A stretch of 64,000 nucleotides of DNA, from the NCBI RefSeq assembly GCF_016899425.1, contig NZ_CP045995.1:1550001-1614000 (forward strand), written 5' to 3'. The notes under the pieces are model-generated. The model had not been told where the DNA came from, searched no databases, and worked only from the letters and a program-made list of their open reading frames with translations. Position numbers and translations under genes: made by a program. How positions within the stretch are numbered: position 1 is the stretch's first letter; every line of letters starts with the position of its first letter. The stretch comes from Burkholderia sp. MS389 (GTDB lineage Bacteria > Pseudomonadota > Gammaproteobacteria > Burkholderiales > Burkholderiaceae). Below are positions 18,384 to 26,559 of this stretch, piece by piece.

Positions 18384-18544
18384 GCGGGTCGTGTGGTCGG
18401 TGGTGGTCCAGGCGCGGCAGGGTTCCGCGAAACTGGACTCGACTATACGAACCCGGATCGGATAATAAAAGTTTGCTTTCCTTATATGTCAATAAAACGG
18501 ATTTATTCTCATCCTCGCGCATTCCGCTGTCGGTGAACCGGCGC
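18384..18544 (-). promoter_or_regulatory. Promoter region of porin-nucleoside hydrolase operon
   Basis: AT-rich leader upstream of the porin start, densest near 18460-18500 where several T/A-rich hexamers occur. It probably holds the operon promoter and ends at the stop of the upstream L,D-transpeptidase gene. No distinct operator was recognised. Confidence 0.4.
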
Positions 18545-19741
18545 TCAGTCCGCCGTGTCGCCGCCCTTCGGCAGCTTCGACCACGCGCCGCGCCCCGGCA
18601 TCGGTGACCAGGCCGGGCGAGTCTTGCGGGCGCTATCGATCACGACCAGGTAGCGGCCCGCGATCGGCGTGACGTCGCGATCGCGACGCAGCACCCACAA
18701 CGACTTGCCGGCCTCGACGCGTGCCTGATAGTCGTCGTCGAGCAGGCCGTGCTGGTCGAGGAACGTGTTCAGCGAAGCGGGAATCCGCACGCAGCCTTTC
18801 GAATGCCGGATGCCGAGCAGCGCTTCGAGCCGATCGGGGTCGGTCGCATGCATCTGGAAGCGCATCGGCGACACGCCACCCTTGCCCCAGCCGCGCTCGC
18901 CATCCACCCAGCCGAAGTCGTAGATGCGCATGTCGCGGTGGCCGTAGCCGCGAATACCGTTCTCGTTCGTCGTGCCTTCCGCGCGGAAATCCATCGTGTC
19001 GGGCGAGTGATGAAACACGCCGAGCGGTGTCAGGAAATGGTCGTACTGGCCCGGCAGCCCGGTGCCGACCGGCGATGCGCCAATCATCAACCACGCATTG
19101 GCCGGCGTCGCGCGGAAATAGATGAACAGCGCCTGCACGTTCGGCGCGCGATCGACCATTACGACGTATTCGCCGGCGAGATCGCCGAGATCCGCATCGG
19201 CGAGCGCTTTCTGAAGGCGGTCCCCGTACGCGCGCTGTTCGTTCGCGGGCACGTTCAGGCGTCGCGTGACTTCCTGCGTGAAGCGCTTGCGCATGTCGAG
19301 CGCACGGGTCGTCGCGTTTTGCGCCTCCTCGACCGACAGCGGCGGATGCCGGCGCGGCGGAGTGGGTGGAGGCGGCTCGGCCTCGCTGGCGGGCGTGCCG
19401 GATGCGGCCGATGCGGGCGCGGCGGCCGACGCGGCGGAAGCCGCGGATGCCCCCGATGTTGCGCTCGCGGATTCCGCGTGATTCGCGTGTGACGCGGCGG
19501 ATGTTGGCGCGGCAGCCGATGCGCCCGACACTGCATGCGCAGATGAAGCCGGCGGCGTGCGGGACGCCGCTGAAGCCGGCAACGCAGTGGACGAAGACGG
19601 CGCAGCGTCGGACGCGGCAAAGGCAGGCTGCTCGGCGAGAACGGAAATCGACATCGCGACAGCGAGCGACACGTATGCGGCGGCTGCACGTTTGAGGCAA
19701 CGCGGCTTCGCAAAGCGCCGCGCCAGAGGGGCAAGAATCAT
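18545..19741 (-). CDS. L,D-transpeptidase (YkuD domain) with Ala-rich linker
   Basis: Envelope L,D-transpeptidase of about 398 residues. It opens with a signal peptide ending near QPAFAA, then a low-complexity Ala/Ser/Pro linker at about 50-140 and a PPPPTPPRRHPP segment. The YkuD domain ends with HSKGCVRIP, active Cys about 317. Such enzymes make 3-3 crosslinks or attach proteins to murein. The start is uncertain: the frame is open to a TTG at 19882 with ATGs at 19831 and 19798. I chose 19741 because it gives a clean signal peptide, although no good ribosome site is seen. Confidence 0.87.
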   Translation of the reverse strand: MILAPLARRFAKPRCLKRAAAAYVSLAVAMSISVLAEQPAFAASDAAPSSSTALPASAASRTPPASSAHAVSGASAAAPTSAASHANHAESASATSGASAASAASAAAPASAASGTPASEAEPPPPTPPRRHPPLSVEEAQNATTRALDMRKRFTQEVTRRLNVPANEQRAYGDRLQKALADADLGDLAGEYVVMVDRAPNVQALFIYFRATPANAWLMIGASPVGTGLPGQYDHFLTPLGVFHHSPDTMDFRAEGTTNENGIRGYGHRDMRIYDFGWVDGERGWGKGGVSPMRFQMHATDPDRLEALLGIRHSKGCVRIPASLNTFLDQHGLLDDDYQARVEAGKSLWVLRRDRDVTPIAGRYLVVIDSARKTRPAWSPMPGRGAWSKLPKGGDTAD

Positions 19742-20205
19742 ACGTTCGAAGCCATCGGCCGATCCGGCCGCCGCATGCTGCTGGTGCGAGCGGCGCATCT
19801 TCCGCGCAAGCCATCGACACGTCCGGCGCATCGTGCGCGCCCGGCGCCGACGCCTCTTCGCGGCGGAGCCGTCGCTGTGCAACGCGGGCGCTCCGATGGC
19901 GGATAATGAGTCGTCAGGCCCTTCATTCTACTCGTCGATACGCGAATCGGCAGCGACCGGAAGCGCGCTTTTACGTGTAATTGCGCTTCGTCACGCTTTG
20001 TTTCAACTCGCTGCCGCTTGAGCTTTCGTTGCGTGGCAGGCTGGCATGTTGGATGTTTTCGGCGCGCTTGCATGTTTCATTCGGTTCCGATATCGCCTCG
20101 CAGTTGATTTGCACCCCAAATCATTTCGACGATGGCGAACACCGGAACGCAACCGCACCGCACGCATGCCGCACCAACCGTGCGACACGCATGCGCAGAT
20201 GCCGA
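19742..20205. other. Intergenic stretch, no gene seen
   Basis: The part nearest 19742 may encode an N-terminal extension of the L,D-transpeptidase or hold its promoter. From about 19890 to 20205 I see no coding signal on either strand. It ends at the stop of the MFS transporter gene. Confidence 0.5.
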
Positions 20206-21633
20206 CTACTTCGAGATGGTTTCGAGTGCGATGCCCTTCGTGCGCGGCCCCATCCCCCCGATCGCGGCCATCACGATCACCATCGCGCCCGCGATGAACG
20301 CGAACACGCCGAACGTGCCGAAACCGCGCAGTACGGCGGCGATCACGAACGACGAGAAGATCGCCGAGAAGCGGCTCCACGAATAGACGAAGCCGACGGC
20401 CCGCGCGCGAATCGACGTCGGGAACAACTCGGCCTGGTATGCGTGGAAGCTGTACGACATGATGTTGCTCGCGAGCGTGAGGCCGATGCCGAGCACGATC
20501 AGGAACGCGCCCACCGTCGTTTGGCTGAACAGCAGCCCGCAGACGACGATCGCCGCCGCCATCGCGACGATCACCGACTTGCGCTCGAAGCGGTCGGCGA
20601 TCACGAGGCCGATCAGCGGGCCGATCGGCGCCGCGAGCGCGATCACGCTCGAATACATCAGGCTCGACGTGATCGTGATGCCCTGCTTGATCAGCAGCGT
20701 CGGCACCCAGTTCGCGAAGCCGTAGAAGCCGACCGTCTGGAACACGTTGAAGATCGTCATCATGATCGTGCGGCTGCGATACGGCGGCACCCACATGTCG
20801 CGAAAGCTGCCGCGCGGCGGCACGGGTTCGGCCGGCGCGGGCGGCGGCAGCGGCCGCCCGTATTCGGCCTCGACCTTCGCCTCGAGCGCGCGCATGATGC
20901 CGTCGGCTTCGTCGACCCGGCCCTGCTGCGCGAGCCAGCGCGGGCTTTCCGGCAATTCGCGGCGAATCCACCACACGAACAGTGCGCCATGCGCGCCGAT
21001 CAGCACGACCCAGCGCCAGCCGTCGAGGCCGAACGGCGCGTGCGGCACGAGCAGATAAGCGAGGAACGCGACCACCGGCACCGCGACGAACCCCACTGCC
21101 TGCTCGCACGCGAACGCACGGCCGCGTATCTGCTTCGGCACGAGTTCGGAGATGTACGTGCCGATCGTGACCATCTCGACGCCGAGGCCGAGACCGACGA
21201 CGAAGCGCCAGAAGTTCAGACCTGTGGCCGTGTCCTGGAACGCCATCACGACGTTGGCGGCCGTGTACCACAGCAGCGACCACGTGAAGATCGCGCGGCG
21301 GCCGAAGCGGTCGGCGAGGAAGCCGCACGCGATCGTGCCGATGAAGAGTCCCGAGAACAGCGCGGCGATGAAGCTCGCGACGCCCGTGGTGCCGAACAGG
21401 CCGTGCGTCGTCGCGGACAGGATGCCGCTTTTCACGAGGCCGGGCGCGACATAGCCGCTGTAGAGCAGGTCGTAGAGCTCGAAGAAGAAGCCGAGGCTCA
21501 GCAGCACGACGAGCTTCCAGACGCTACGCGTCGGCGGCAGGCGGTCGAGACGGGCCGAGATGGAGCCGGGGTCGATCGCGGCGGGGCGCGCGGCGCCTGC
21601 TGCCGTGAGCGGGTCGGGCTGGGTGGATGCCAT
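20206..21633 (-). CDS. MFS transporter (sugar-porter/AAHS-like)
   Basis: Twelve-TM major facilitator of 475 residues. It shows the loop 2-3 motif GFLADRFGRRAIF and its second-half counterpart LVIADRFERKSV. RELPESPRWLAQQGR, before the central loop, is typical of the sugar-porter and aromatic-acid branches. The central loop is long and Pro-rich (PLPPPAPAEPVPPRG). Substrate is unknown; organic acids or aromatics are likely candidates. It is the last core gene before the AT-rich Rhs cassette region. Confidence 0.9.
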   Translation of the reverse strand: MASTQPDPLTAAGAARPAAIDPGSISARLDRLPPTRSVWKLVVLLSLGFFFELYDLLYSGYVAPGLVKSGILSATTHGLFGTTGVASFIAALFSGLFIGTIACGFLADRFGRRAIFTWSLLWYTAANVVMAFQDTATGLNFWRFVVGLGLGVEMVTIGTYISELVPKQIRGRAFACEQAVGFVAVPVVAFLAYLLVPHAPFGLDGWRWVVLIGAHGALFVWWIRRELPESPRWLAQQGRVDEADGIMRALEAKVEAEYGRPLPPPAPAEPVPPRGSFRDMWVPPYRSRTIMMTIFNVFQTVGFYGFANWVPTLLIKQGITITSSLMYSSVIALAAPIGPLIGLVIADRFERKSVIVAMAAAIVVCGLLFSQTTVGAFLIVLGIGLTLASNIMSYSFHAYQAELFPTSIRARAVGFVYSWSRFSAIFSSFVIAAVLRGFGTFGVFAFIAGAMVIVMAAIGGMGPRTKGIALETISK

Positions 21634-21729
21634 GGTGGCGAGTCTCCGGATTCTTGATTGTCGTTGGCGCCAGCAGAGGAAACTGGCGAGCGGCTTCGCG
21701 CATTTTAGCGAGGCGCGTGCGGGAGCACA

Positions 21730-21996
21730 TCAATCGGGTGATGGCGGGGTGGGCCGAATGTCTTCGGAGCGGTTCAACGGGCGGTTTCGCGATGAATGTC
21801 GGAACGAGCACGGGTTCATCTCGCCCTTGCCCTCACGGCTACACCACTTACATCCGGGCCAAATATTTCGAAACTCCCCGATACTCAGACAAGAACTCTT
21901 CCGAGTTGATAAACGCAATAACCGCACGCCTTTCACATAATTCAGCAGCAGCCGGGAATCCCCATAATCAACCTCGATTCCAGGCAGAGTGACCAT
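21730..21996 (-). pseudogene. Possible truncated gene fragment beside IS scrap
   Basis: An AT-rich minus-strand frame starts at 21996 (MVTLPGIEVDYGDSRLLL) and reads sensibly for about 50 residues. It then runs into antisense of an IS3-type transposase scrap at 21767-21817 and GC-rich host sequence. This pattern fits the 5' end of an accessory gene cut by an insertion that later decayed. No family is recognised and no good ribosome site is seen, so it may be non-coding. Confidence 0.3.
21761..21822 (+). mobile_element. Remnant of IS3-family (IS407-like) transposase
   Basis: One plus-strand frame reads SSERFNGRFRDECRNEHGF, with residues ERFNGRFRDECRNEHGF at 21767-21817. This closely matches the integrase-core block of IS3-family OrfB proteins (E-S-F-N-G-x-F-R-D-E-C-L-N-E-H). 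Nothing recognisable flanks it and no terminal repeats are visible, so it is a fragment of about 60 bases. It sits at the junction between core GC-rich DNA and the AT-rich Rhs cassette block. Confidence 0.7.
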
Positions 21997-22075
21997 CCAT
22001 TGATTTTGCGCATTTTTTTAGCAGGTAACTGCCACACTGCCCGCCAACCAGCAAATCAACACGCCATCAATATAT

Positions 22076-22534
22076 TTAATTTAATTTAGACAGAACGAAT
22101 GATGCCCTCTCTCTGATTTTCTCGGAGGCATCCTGCTCCATCGCGGCAAGCCGATAAACAATTTCTGCGCCGCCGGGTGTATGCTTGCTCTGCTTTAGAT
22201 GATCAATCAATACACCCCGAGAATGATCACCATTCAGTAGTCGATAGATGAACGTATCCAGCCAATCAGACGCAGTTGCTCTCATATCCGGGGCTACCTG
22301 CATTAAAGCATCGACAACTAAATTTATATCACCACCCTCTATTAAATGAAGAAGACCATACATGACTTCTTCATTTCTAGTTCGGTCAATAAATACAGAA
22401 AGGAGATCCACAAGGTCCCCCTTCGATAAAACGTCAGAACTAAGAGTCTCAAGCACCCCATCGAATACGGCAACTTCATCCGGGGATTCAAGTTGACGAA
22501 CACGCAGCAGATCTTCCAAGCAATCTTTTTTCAT
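22076..22534 (-). CDS. Putative immunity protein, all-alpha (Imm30-like)
   Basis: Acidic, mostly helical protein of 152 residues starting [20 protein letters not shown]. Its ATG overlaps the stop of the orphan Rhs tip upstream by four bases, the standard toxin-immunity arrangement, so it should neutralise that tip. The helical repeat-like pattern ([40 protein letters not shown]) recalls the Imm30 family, but I cannot verify this. The sequence is AT-rich compared with the host genome, indicating transfer. Confidence 0.7.
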   Translation of the reverse strand: MKKDCLEDLLRVRQLESPDEVAVFDGVLETLSSDVLSKGDLVDLLSVFIDRTRNEEVMYGLLHLIEGGDINLVVDALMQVAPDMRATASDWLDTFIYRLLNGDHSRGVLIDHLKQSKHTPGGAEIVYRLAAMEQDASEKIRERASFVLSKLN

Positions 22535-23163
22535 AATCCCTTCCCAAATGTCGACGGATACTGAGCCTTGTTTTGAGCAATAACTTTCTGCAGCCCAGCA
22601 CGAACTTTAGACGTATAACAATTTTGTCGCTGGTAAATTCGTCTAGCATCTCGAATATCCTGCGCCAACATATCCCTAGGCGCCATCGTTAGATCAGGGG
22701 TTGTCCCATAAGAACTAGTTTGACGATGACGTCCTCCGATCGGAGGCATTTCCATGTTAATAGACACACCGTCGCCGCGCGTATAACCTGGCACAGCAAT
22801 TCCCTCCATATACGCATCAGATGGAATGTGATGCGGAGTGAGATTGTCACCCGTTGATCCGGCTCTCTTCAAATCCCTGTACTTTCCGACGTCTCCTTCG
22901 CCGGGAAGCAACGACGGGCAACAGCATCGTGTAAGCCCTGTGGGATCGGTCCACTGAACGGGGTTAGGCGCATATTGATACGCATTTAACCCGCCAACCA
23001 GACCAATCGGATCCCTGCTGACAAAGCGCCCAAGAACAGGATCATAGTACCGATACCGGTTATACCTCAGCCCCGTCTCCGCATCCTCCTGCTGCCCCTG
23101 GAACGAGAGGGGCGCCTTTCCGTGCTGCATCAGGTTGTGGCTCAGGTGGAACCGTCCGGGCAC
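22531..23163 (-). CDS. Orphan Rhs core-end with HH-motif toxin tip
   Basis: Displaced Rhs C-terminus of 210 residues. Residues about 20-75 are the end of an Rhs core ([31 protein letters not shown], ending near DPTGL). An unrelated tip follows, with [18 protein letters not shown] and GRHR. The paired His suggests an HNH/endonuclease VII-type nuclease, by analogy with other HH-signature toxins; this is inference. It starts at GTG 23163, has no secretion module, and overlaps its immunity gene by ATGA. Probably silent until recombined onto a full Rhs gene. Confidence 0.75.
   Translation of the reverse strand: MPGRFHLSHNLMQHGKAPLSFQGQQEDAETGLRYNRYRYYDPVLGRFVSRDPIGLVGGLNAYQYAPNPVQWTDPTGLTRCCCPSLLPGEGDVGKYRDLKRAGSTGDNLTPHHIPSDAYMEGIAVPGYTRGDGVSINMEMPPIGGRHRQTSSYGTTPDLTMAPRDMLAQDIRDARRIYQRQNCYTSKVRAGLQKVIAQNKAQYPSTFGKGL
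22970..23104 (-). repeat. Rhs core-end repeat, copy 1 (orphan tip)
   Basis: A 135-bp block that matches 26243-26377 with one mismatch (22981 versus 26254), including 123 identical bases at 22982-23104. It encodes the end of the Rhs core just before the variable tip. Both copies are in the same orientation, so recombination between them would swap tips or delete the 3.3 kb between. Confidence 0.95.
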
Positions 23164-23180
23164 TGCCGGTCAGTTCGGCA

Positions 23181-23756
23181 TCAACTGACCGGTGGGATAC
23201 CAGTAGTGAATCTCACTCCTTTCTTCGTGGCACGCAAAACAGCATCGGCCAATTGATCGCCGACGACAATGTATGTCGGGGAGTCGTATTGCCGGCCAAT
23301 GCCATTGGCTGGGAAATCGGGGCGCAAGACCATCTTTTTGAAACCGACCTTAGCGTCAGGAAATCCCGAGACTTTCACCATTATCGGCTCTGAAGCATCG
23401 TGATCAACCACGTCAACTTTCCTAGTCGGGTTGAGAAGAAAGTACGGGCCATCAATCGCCTCTCCGTTCGATCTAACGACAGCCGGGATGAACTGAACAT
23501 CATCGTCATTCGCCAGTTCTTCAATCGCAACACGCACCGCTTCACTTACGAGCGGAATCAAGATGTCTGACCAGATGACGCCGTAGTCTCGAATCTTTGA
23601 CAGCCCTTTCTTGGGAAGCTCGAATAATAAGGGATCGAGTCTTGCGAGGCGCTTTGCCTCCTGCAACTCGAAGCGATCCACCCCATTTTTTGCCTCGTCG
23701 TAGAGTGCCATCCGACTTTCCGGATAGTCCGCCTCCGTGGTCCAGATTTTCGTCAT
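23181..23756 (-). CDS. Putative immunity protein, Imm11/DUF1629-like, without a toxin
   Basis: Soluble protein of 191 residues (starts MTKIWTTEADYPESR). Its length and its C-terminal pattern (NGIGRQYDSPTYIVVGDQLA, then ATKKGVRFTTG) resemble the MXAN_0049/Imm11 immunity family. No intact toxin precedes it. In another frame, about 31 codons (23850 down to 23753) run to a TGA that overlaps its ATG by four bases, possibly the tail of a lost toxin. It probably remains as a stand-alone immunity gene against neighbours. Family assignment is from memory of the pattern. Confidence 0.65.
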   Translation of the reverse strand: MTKIWTTEADYPESRMALYDEAKNGVDRFELQEAKRLARLDPLLFELPKKGLSKIRDYGVIWSDILIPLVSEAVRVAIEELANDDDVQFIPAVVRSNGEAIDGPYFLLNPTRKVDVVDHDASEPIMVKVSGFPDAKVGFKKMVLRPDFPANGIGRQYDSPTYIVVGDQLADAVLRATKKGVRFTTGIPPVS

Positions 23757-23858
23757 ACTTCCCCGCTCAGGTCGGACACGCCCATGGTCGATGGTTCTGC
23801 CTTCAGTAGCCTTATCGGATCTTGACTGATCAACGACTTCAAGCAGGCGGCCTAGAGT

Positions 23859-24257
23859 TCATCTTTCGCCAAGCGTCAAGCCTTTGAGATTCACCAACAA
23901 ATCGGTCAGTGAGTCGGCCGATCTCTCCAGAAATTTCGGGTTCATCACCCCCATTCCTACTTCAAATACCTCTCCGCTGGAATTGATCAAAATTGCTTGA
24001 CCACCACCATCATCCCCGATCATGAAATATCCAGGGAGGCACTTCTGGACTTCATAATCGACATTCCGCTCCGGCAAAATTTCTATCTCATGCAGAGCCA
24101 AGCAGCCCATCGAATTTAGCCCGTTGGTGATTTGGAGAAGGTCAACGCACTCTTTAGGAAAAGACAACCCGACCTTCGCCTCCGCAACATGAATCTGACT
24201 AGTGGTCGCTGGAATTCTCAGTTCGAAATGTTGACTAAGATACGCTTTATTTAGCAT
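23859..24257 (-). CDS. SMI1/KNR4 (SUKH)-family immunity protein
   Basis: Immunity protein of 132 residues with the SUKH pattern: ATTSQIHVAEAKVGLSFPKE near the start, LLQITNGLNSMG, then GYFMIGDDGGGQAILINSSG. It overlaps the end of the SHH-toxin remnant by about ten bases. SUKH proteins commonly neutralise nuclease toxins, which fits that partner. The reading frame is intact although the toxin is frameshifted. AT-rich like its neighbours. Confidence 0.85.
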   Translation of the reverse strand: MLNKAYLSQHFELRIPATTSQIHVAEAKVGLSFPKECVDLLQITNGLNSMGCLALHEIEILPERNVDYEVQKCLPGYFMIGDDGGGQAILINSSGEVFEVGMGVMNPKFLERSADSLTDLLVNLKGLTLGER

Positions 24258-24730
24258 TGAAAGCCCCCCCCAAACAGTCTAAATACGTCAAATTTTTCCG
24301 TATCGCTCGTCTCACGACACTTTCTGGAACACCGGCCGCCCCCATCTGCCGGGCGGCCTCGTTAAACTCAGTCTGTACATCCGTATTGAAGCCGTTTTGA
24401 TTTCGGAATGCCCGCTGCATACCGGAGATTTGGGCATGGATGGAGCCCGAAGTGCTCGACAGCAAAACCGCCGGCGCAGCTCGTGAACTATAGTCCCCGT
24501 TAGGAAACATCTGTTGCTTCGCCCATTCCTGCTGAATCGGATGATGTGACTGCACCACCCCCGTCGGCAACCGTATTCGTGTTACTTGGCGCGCGATTCG
24601 CTTTGCGGCTAAGGTTGCCGTGTTGATCTGCGTCATTCACGCGATAGCCGCCGGGGCCGGCGGCACGCCAAACCAAGCGGGTCAATCCAGGCGATCGGGT
24701 CCTCGACGACCGAGGCCAAGGAACCTAGTC
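24247..24730 (-). pseudogene. Degraded Rhs tip with SHH-type nuclease (frameshifted)
   Basis: Remnant of a displaced Rhs toxin. Frame 1 reads the core end AWIDPLGLA (about 24690). A second frame carries GGYRVNDADQHGNLS to NTNTVAD (about 24660-24560). The third, ending at 24247, carries VVQSHHPIQQEWAKQQMFPN, which matches the SHH signature of HNH/endonuclease VII toxins (Tox-SHH). At least two frame changes are needed, one probably at the GGGGG run near 24560. The final 129-codon frame has its own ATG at 24636 but lacks a proper Rhs part. Its SUKH immunity gene is intact. Confidence 0.75.
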
Positions 24731-24751
24731 GACTCACGTTGATCTGCCGCC

Positions 24752-24779
24752 TAAAAAACAAAGGCCGCTTACTCGGCCT
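24752..24779 (-). terminator. Rho-independent terminator between Rhs cassettes
   Basis: On the minus strand a perfect 6-bp stem (AGGCCG / CGGCCT, loop of six) is followed by TTGTTTTTT. It ends transcription coming from the main rhs-immunity pair before the SHH-toxin remnant, so the older cassettes are not read from the rhs promoter unless it leaks. Confidence 0.75.
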
Positions 24780-25210
24780 CGCACTAAAAATCTCTCTAAA
24801 TATTCAATCAAGACGTGGCAATAAATGCATCAGATTCGCTCGCCAGATGCCCAGCAACGACTGCCTCGACGGCCATCTCTTTCGCGAAGCTATCGATAAT
24901 AATCAACTTTACCTTCTATATAATGGGTAAATACAGAAATCATCATTTTTGATATTTAGGCCAAACCATATTCCTGGAAGATTCATCAGCTGAACCAGCG
25001 GCTAGCCACTGATAGACATCGGCCAGCGGACATCGGTCGGAAGATAAGCTCTCCAACCGACATATACGTTGTCTTGGCCGCCGCTCTGGGGGGAACTAAT
25101 TCCTGACACATCAGCCCCCCCTTCCGTCCCGACTGATCACAATGTGGATCAGATCCTTACAGACGAATCGACCACCACAATATCAAACCTCCCTGTAATG
25201 CGAGCCCGCT
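24780..25210 (-). other. AT-rich gap between Rhs cassettes; possible gene trace
   Basis: No intact gene is seen in these 430 bases. On the minus strand one frame from GTG 25109 down to TAA 24909 reads plausible protein (VSGISSPQSGGQDNVYVGW, then RAYLPTDVRWPMSISG) interrupted by a single TAG. This may be the remnant of another small cassette gene, but it could be chance. Confidence 0.3.
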
Positions 25211-25804
25211 CTACGACGTCTGGATAATGAACACTCCCGCGTCTGGTCCCTCATGATCAAGATCACTTTTCAGAAGCAAGTAGCCGACCCCACCCACCAG
25301 AATGCTCTTGTGCGTGGGCGCGGCTTTGTTTAGACGTGAGTTGTTGAGTTGTAGGACATAAATCATCCCGTCTCTTTCTTCCTCATCCTGCACCCACGCG
25401 GGAATACCTGCGATTTTTGCAATGCCATTTTCTTCGCTGTCGTCAGCGGGGTTCTGCACGACGTCAATCCGCTTGGGCGGCAGAATAGGGCTTCCGTACC
25501 GGTCCACCGAAATATTGCTAGGACGATAGGCCAATGCGACCCCACCTTCGCTCATCGCGCTATCGATGTATCCGTCGTCTGTTAGCGAGTATGGGGAAAA
25601 GATGGACACCACCAAGTCGCTCTTCACACGGAGCCCAGACACATATTTGCAGAGAAACTCGGCAGGAAAGGTAGCCAGATGAAGCAACGGAGCACCGTTT
25701 GAATCAGCCGGCCAATTGAACGCTCCGGGCAAAAAGGGGCTCCCTCCGAAATAGGCCACGGATGGGGTTGGCTCCCCGTCAACAAAGATCAATTCATTGA
25801 ACAT
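25211..25804 (-). CDS. Putative immunity protein, DUF1963/YwqG-like
   Basis: Protein of 197 residues directly after the tip of the main Rhs gene (11 bases). It has DUF1963-like features: FGGSPFLPGAFNWP near the N-terminus, LLHLATFPAEFL, then KIAGIPAWVQDEEE and a late LLLKSDLDHEGPDAGVFII. Proteins of this family occur as immunity partners of Rhs and other polymorphic toxins. It should bind and block the tip encoded at 25816 to about 26240. AT content is between that of the cassettes and the core. Confidence 0.72.
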   Translation of the reverse strand: MFNELIFVDGEPTPSVAYFGGSPFLPGAFNWPADSNGAPLLHLATFPAEFLCKYVSGLRVKSDLVVSIFSPYSLTDDGYIDSAMSEGGVALAYRPSNISVDRYGSPILPPKRIDVVQNPADDSEENGIAKIAGIPAWVQDEEERDGMIYVLQLNNSRLNKAAPTHKSILVGGVGYLLLKSDLDHEGPDAGVFIIQTS

Positions 25805-26242
25805 CTACGATCCTCCTAATTACATGGACATGGGCACCGAGACAGGAAGCGTCCCGCTTGCCTTCGAAGTTCGCGCGCACGTGCCGCAGGAACACCTGCC
25901 TGGCGCAAGGCCCCTTGCCAAACATCCATCTGGCGCTTCGTAGGCAGCCCGTTCTCGCCGAATTGAAACTCATCTCGACCAACCCCCAGATGGAGGGCCG
26001 CTAACGCGTTCTCATTCTTGTGAACTTCCGTGTGCATCGGACGCGGAAGTGCAATCGACGGATTCGCTTTATTGCGTACCCCCTCAGGGGTAAGTCCCAT
26101 CTGCTCCAAAGCCTCATTCCGAACAAACTCGTGTGCGTCCAGCTCGTCTCGAGCGTTTGCCTTTCCAGTCAAGCCTCCATAGCTGCCAAGTTGGCACTTT
26201 CTTGCCAGCCCGAGCGGATCAATCCACTGCCCCGGATTGGGT

Positions 26243-26377
26243 GCATATTGATAGGCATTTAACCCGCCAACCAGACCAATCGGATCCCTGCTGACAAAGC
26301 GCCCAAGAACAGGATCATAGTACCGATACCGGTTATACCTCAGCCCCGTCTCCGCATCCTCCTGCTGCCCCTGGAAC
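26243..26377 (-). repeat. Rhs core-end repeat, copy 2 (main rhs gene)
   Basis: Second copy of the 135-bp core-end block, one mismatch to 22970-23104, same orientation. It encodes the segment from the FQGQQEDAE area through LNAYQYAP, immediately upstream of the tip. Confidence 0.95.
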
Positions 26378-26542
26378 CGAATCGGGTTCCTCGGCTCCAC
26401 GCCCGCCGCCTTCGACACCCGCGCGATCACTTCCCGCGCCTCGCCCCAGGCCCGATACGACGCCTCCCACACCACCTCCCCCACCTCGTCCGTCATCAGC
26501 AACGGCGTCCCAATCTGGTCGCAGTGGTAATAGAACAAATGC

Positions 26543-26559
26543 GCGTCCGGCTGTGGCTG
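26543..26559 (-). other. Deletion junction in rhs: 17 bp readable in two frames
   Basis: On the minus strand CAGCCACAGCCGGACGC is read as NSHSRT in the upstream frame and as QPQPDA in the downstream frame. Both readings fit conserved Rhs sequence on their own side. A direct repeat of these bases in the ancestral gene would explain a clean deletion that changed the frame. Confidence 0.6.

Noticed and set aside
24739..24930. 63-codon plus-strand frame
   Set aside because: It overlaps a clear terminator and AT-rich remnant DNA; no ribosome site or recognisable sequence.
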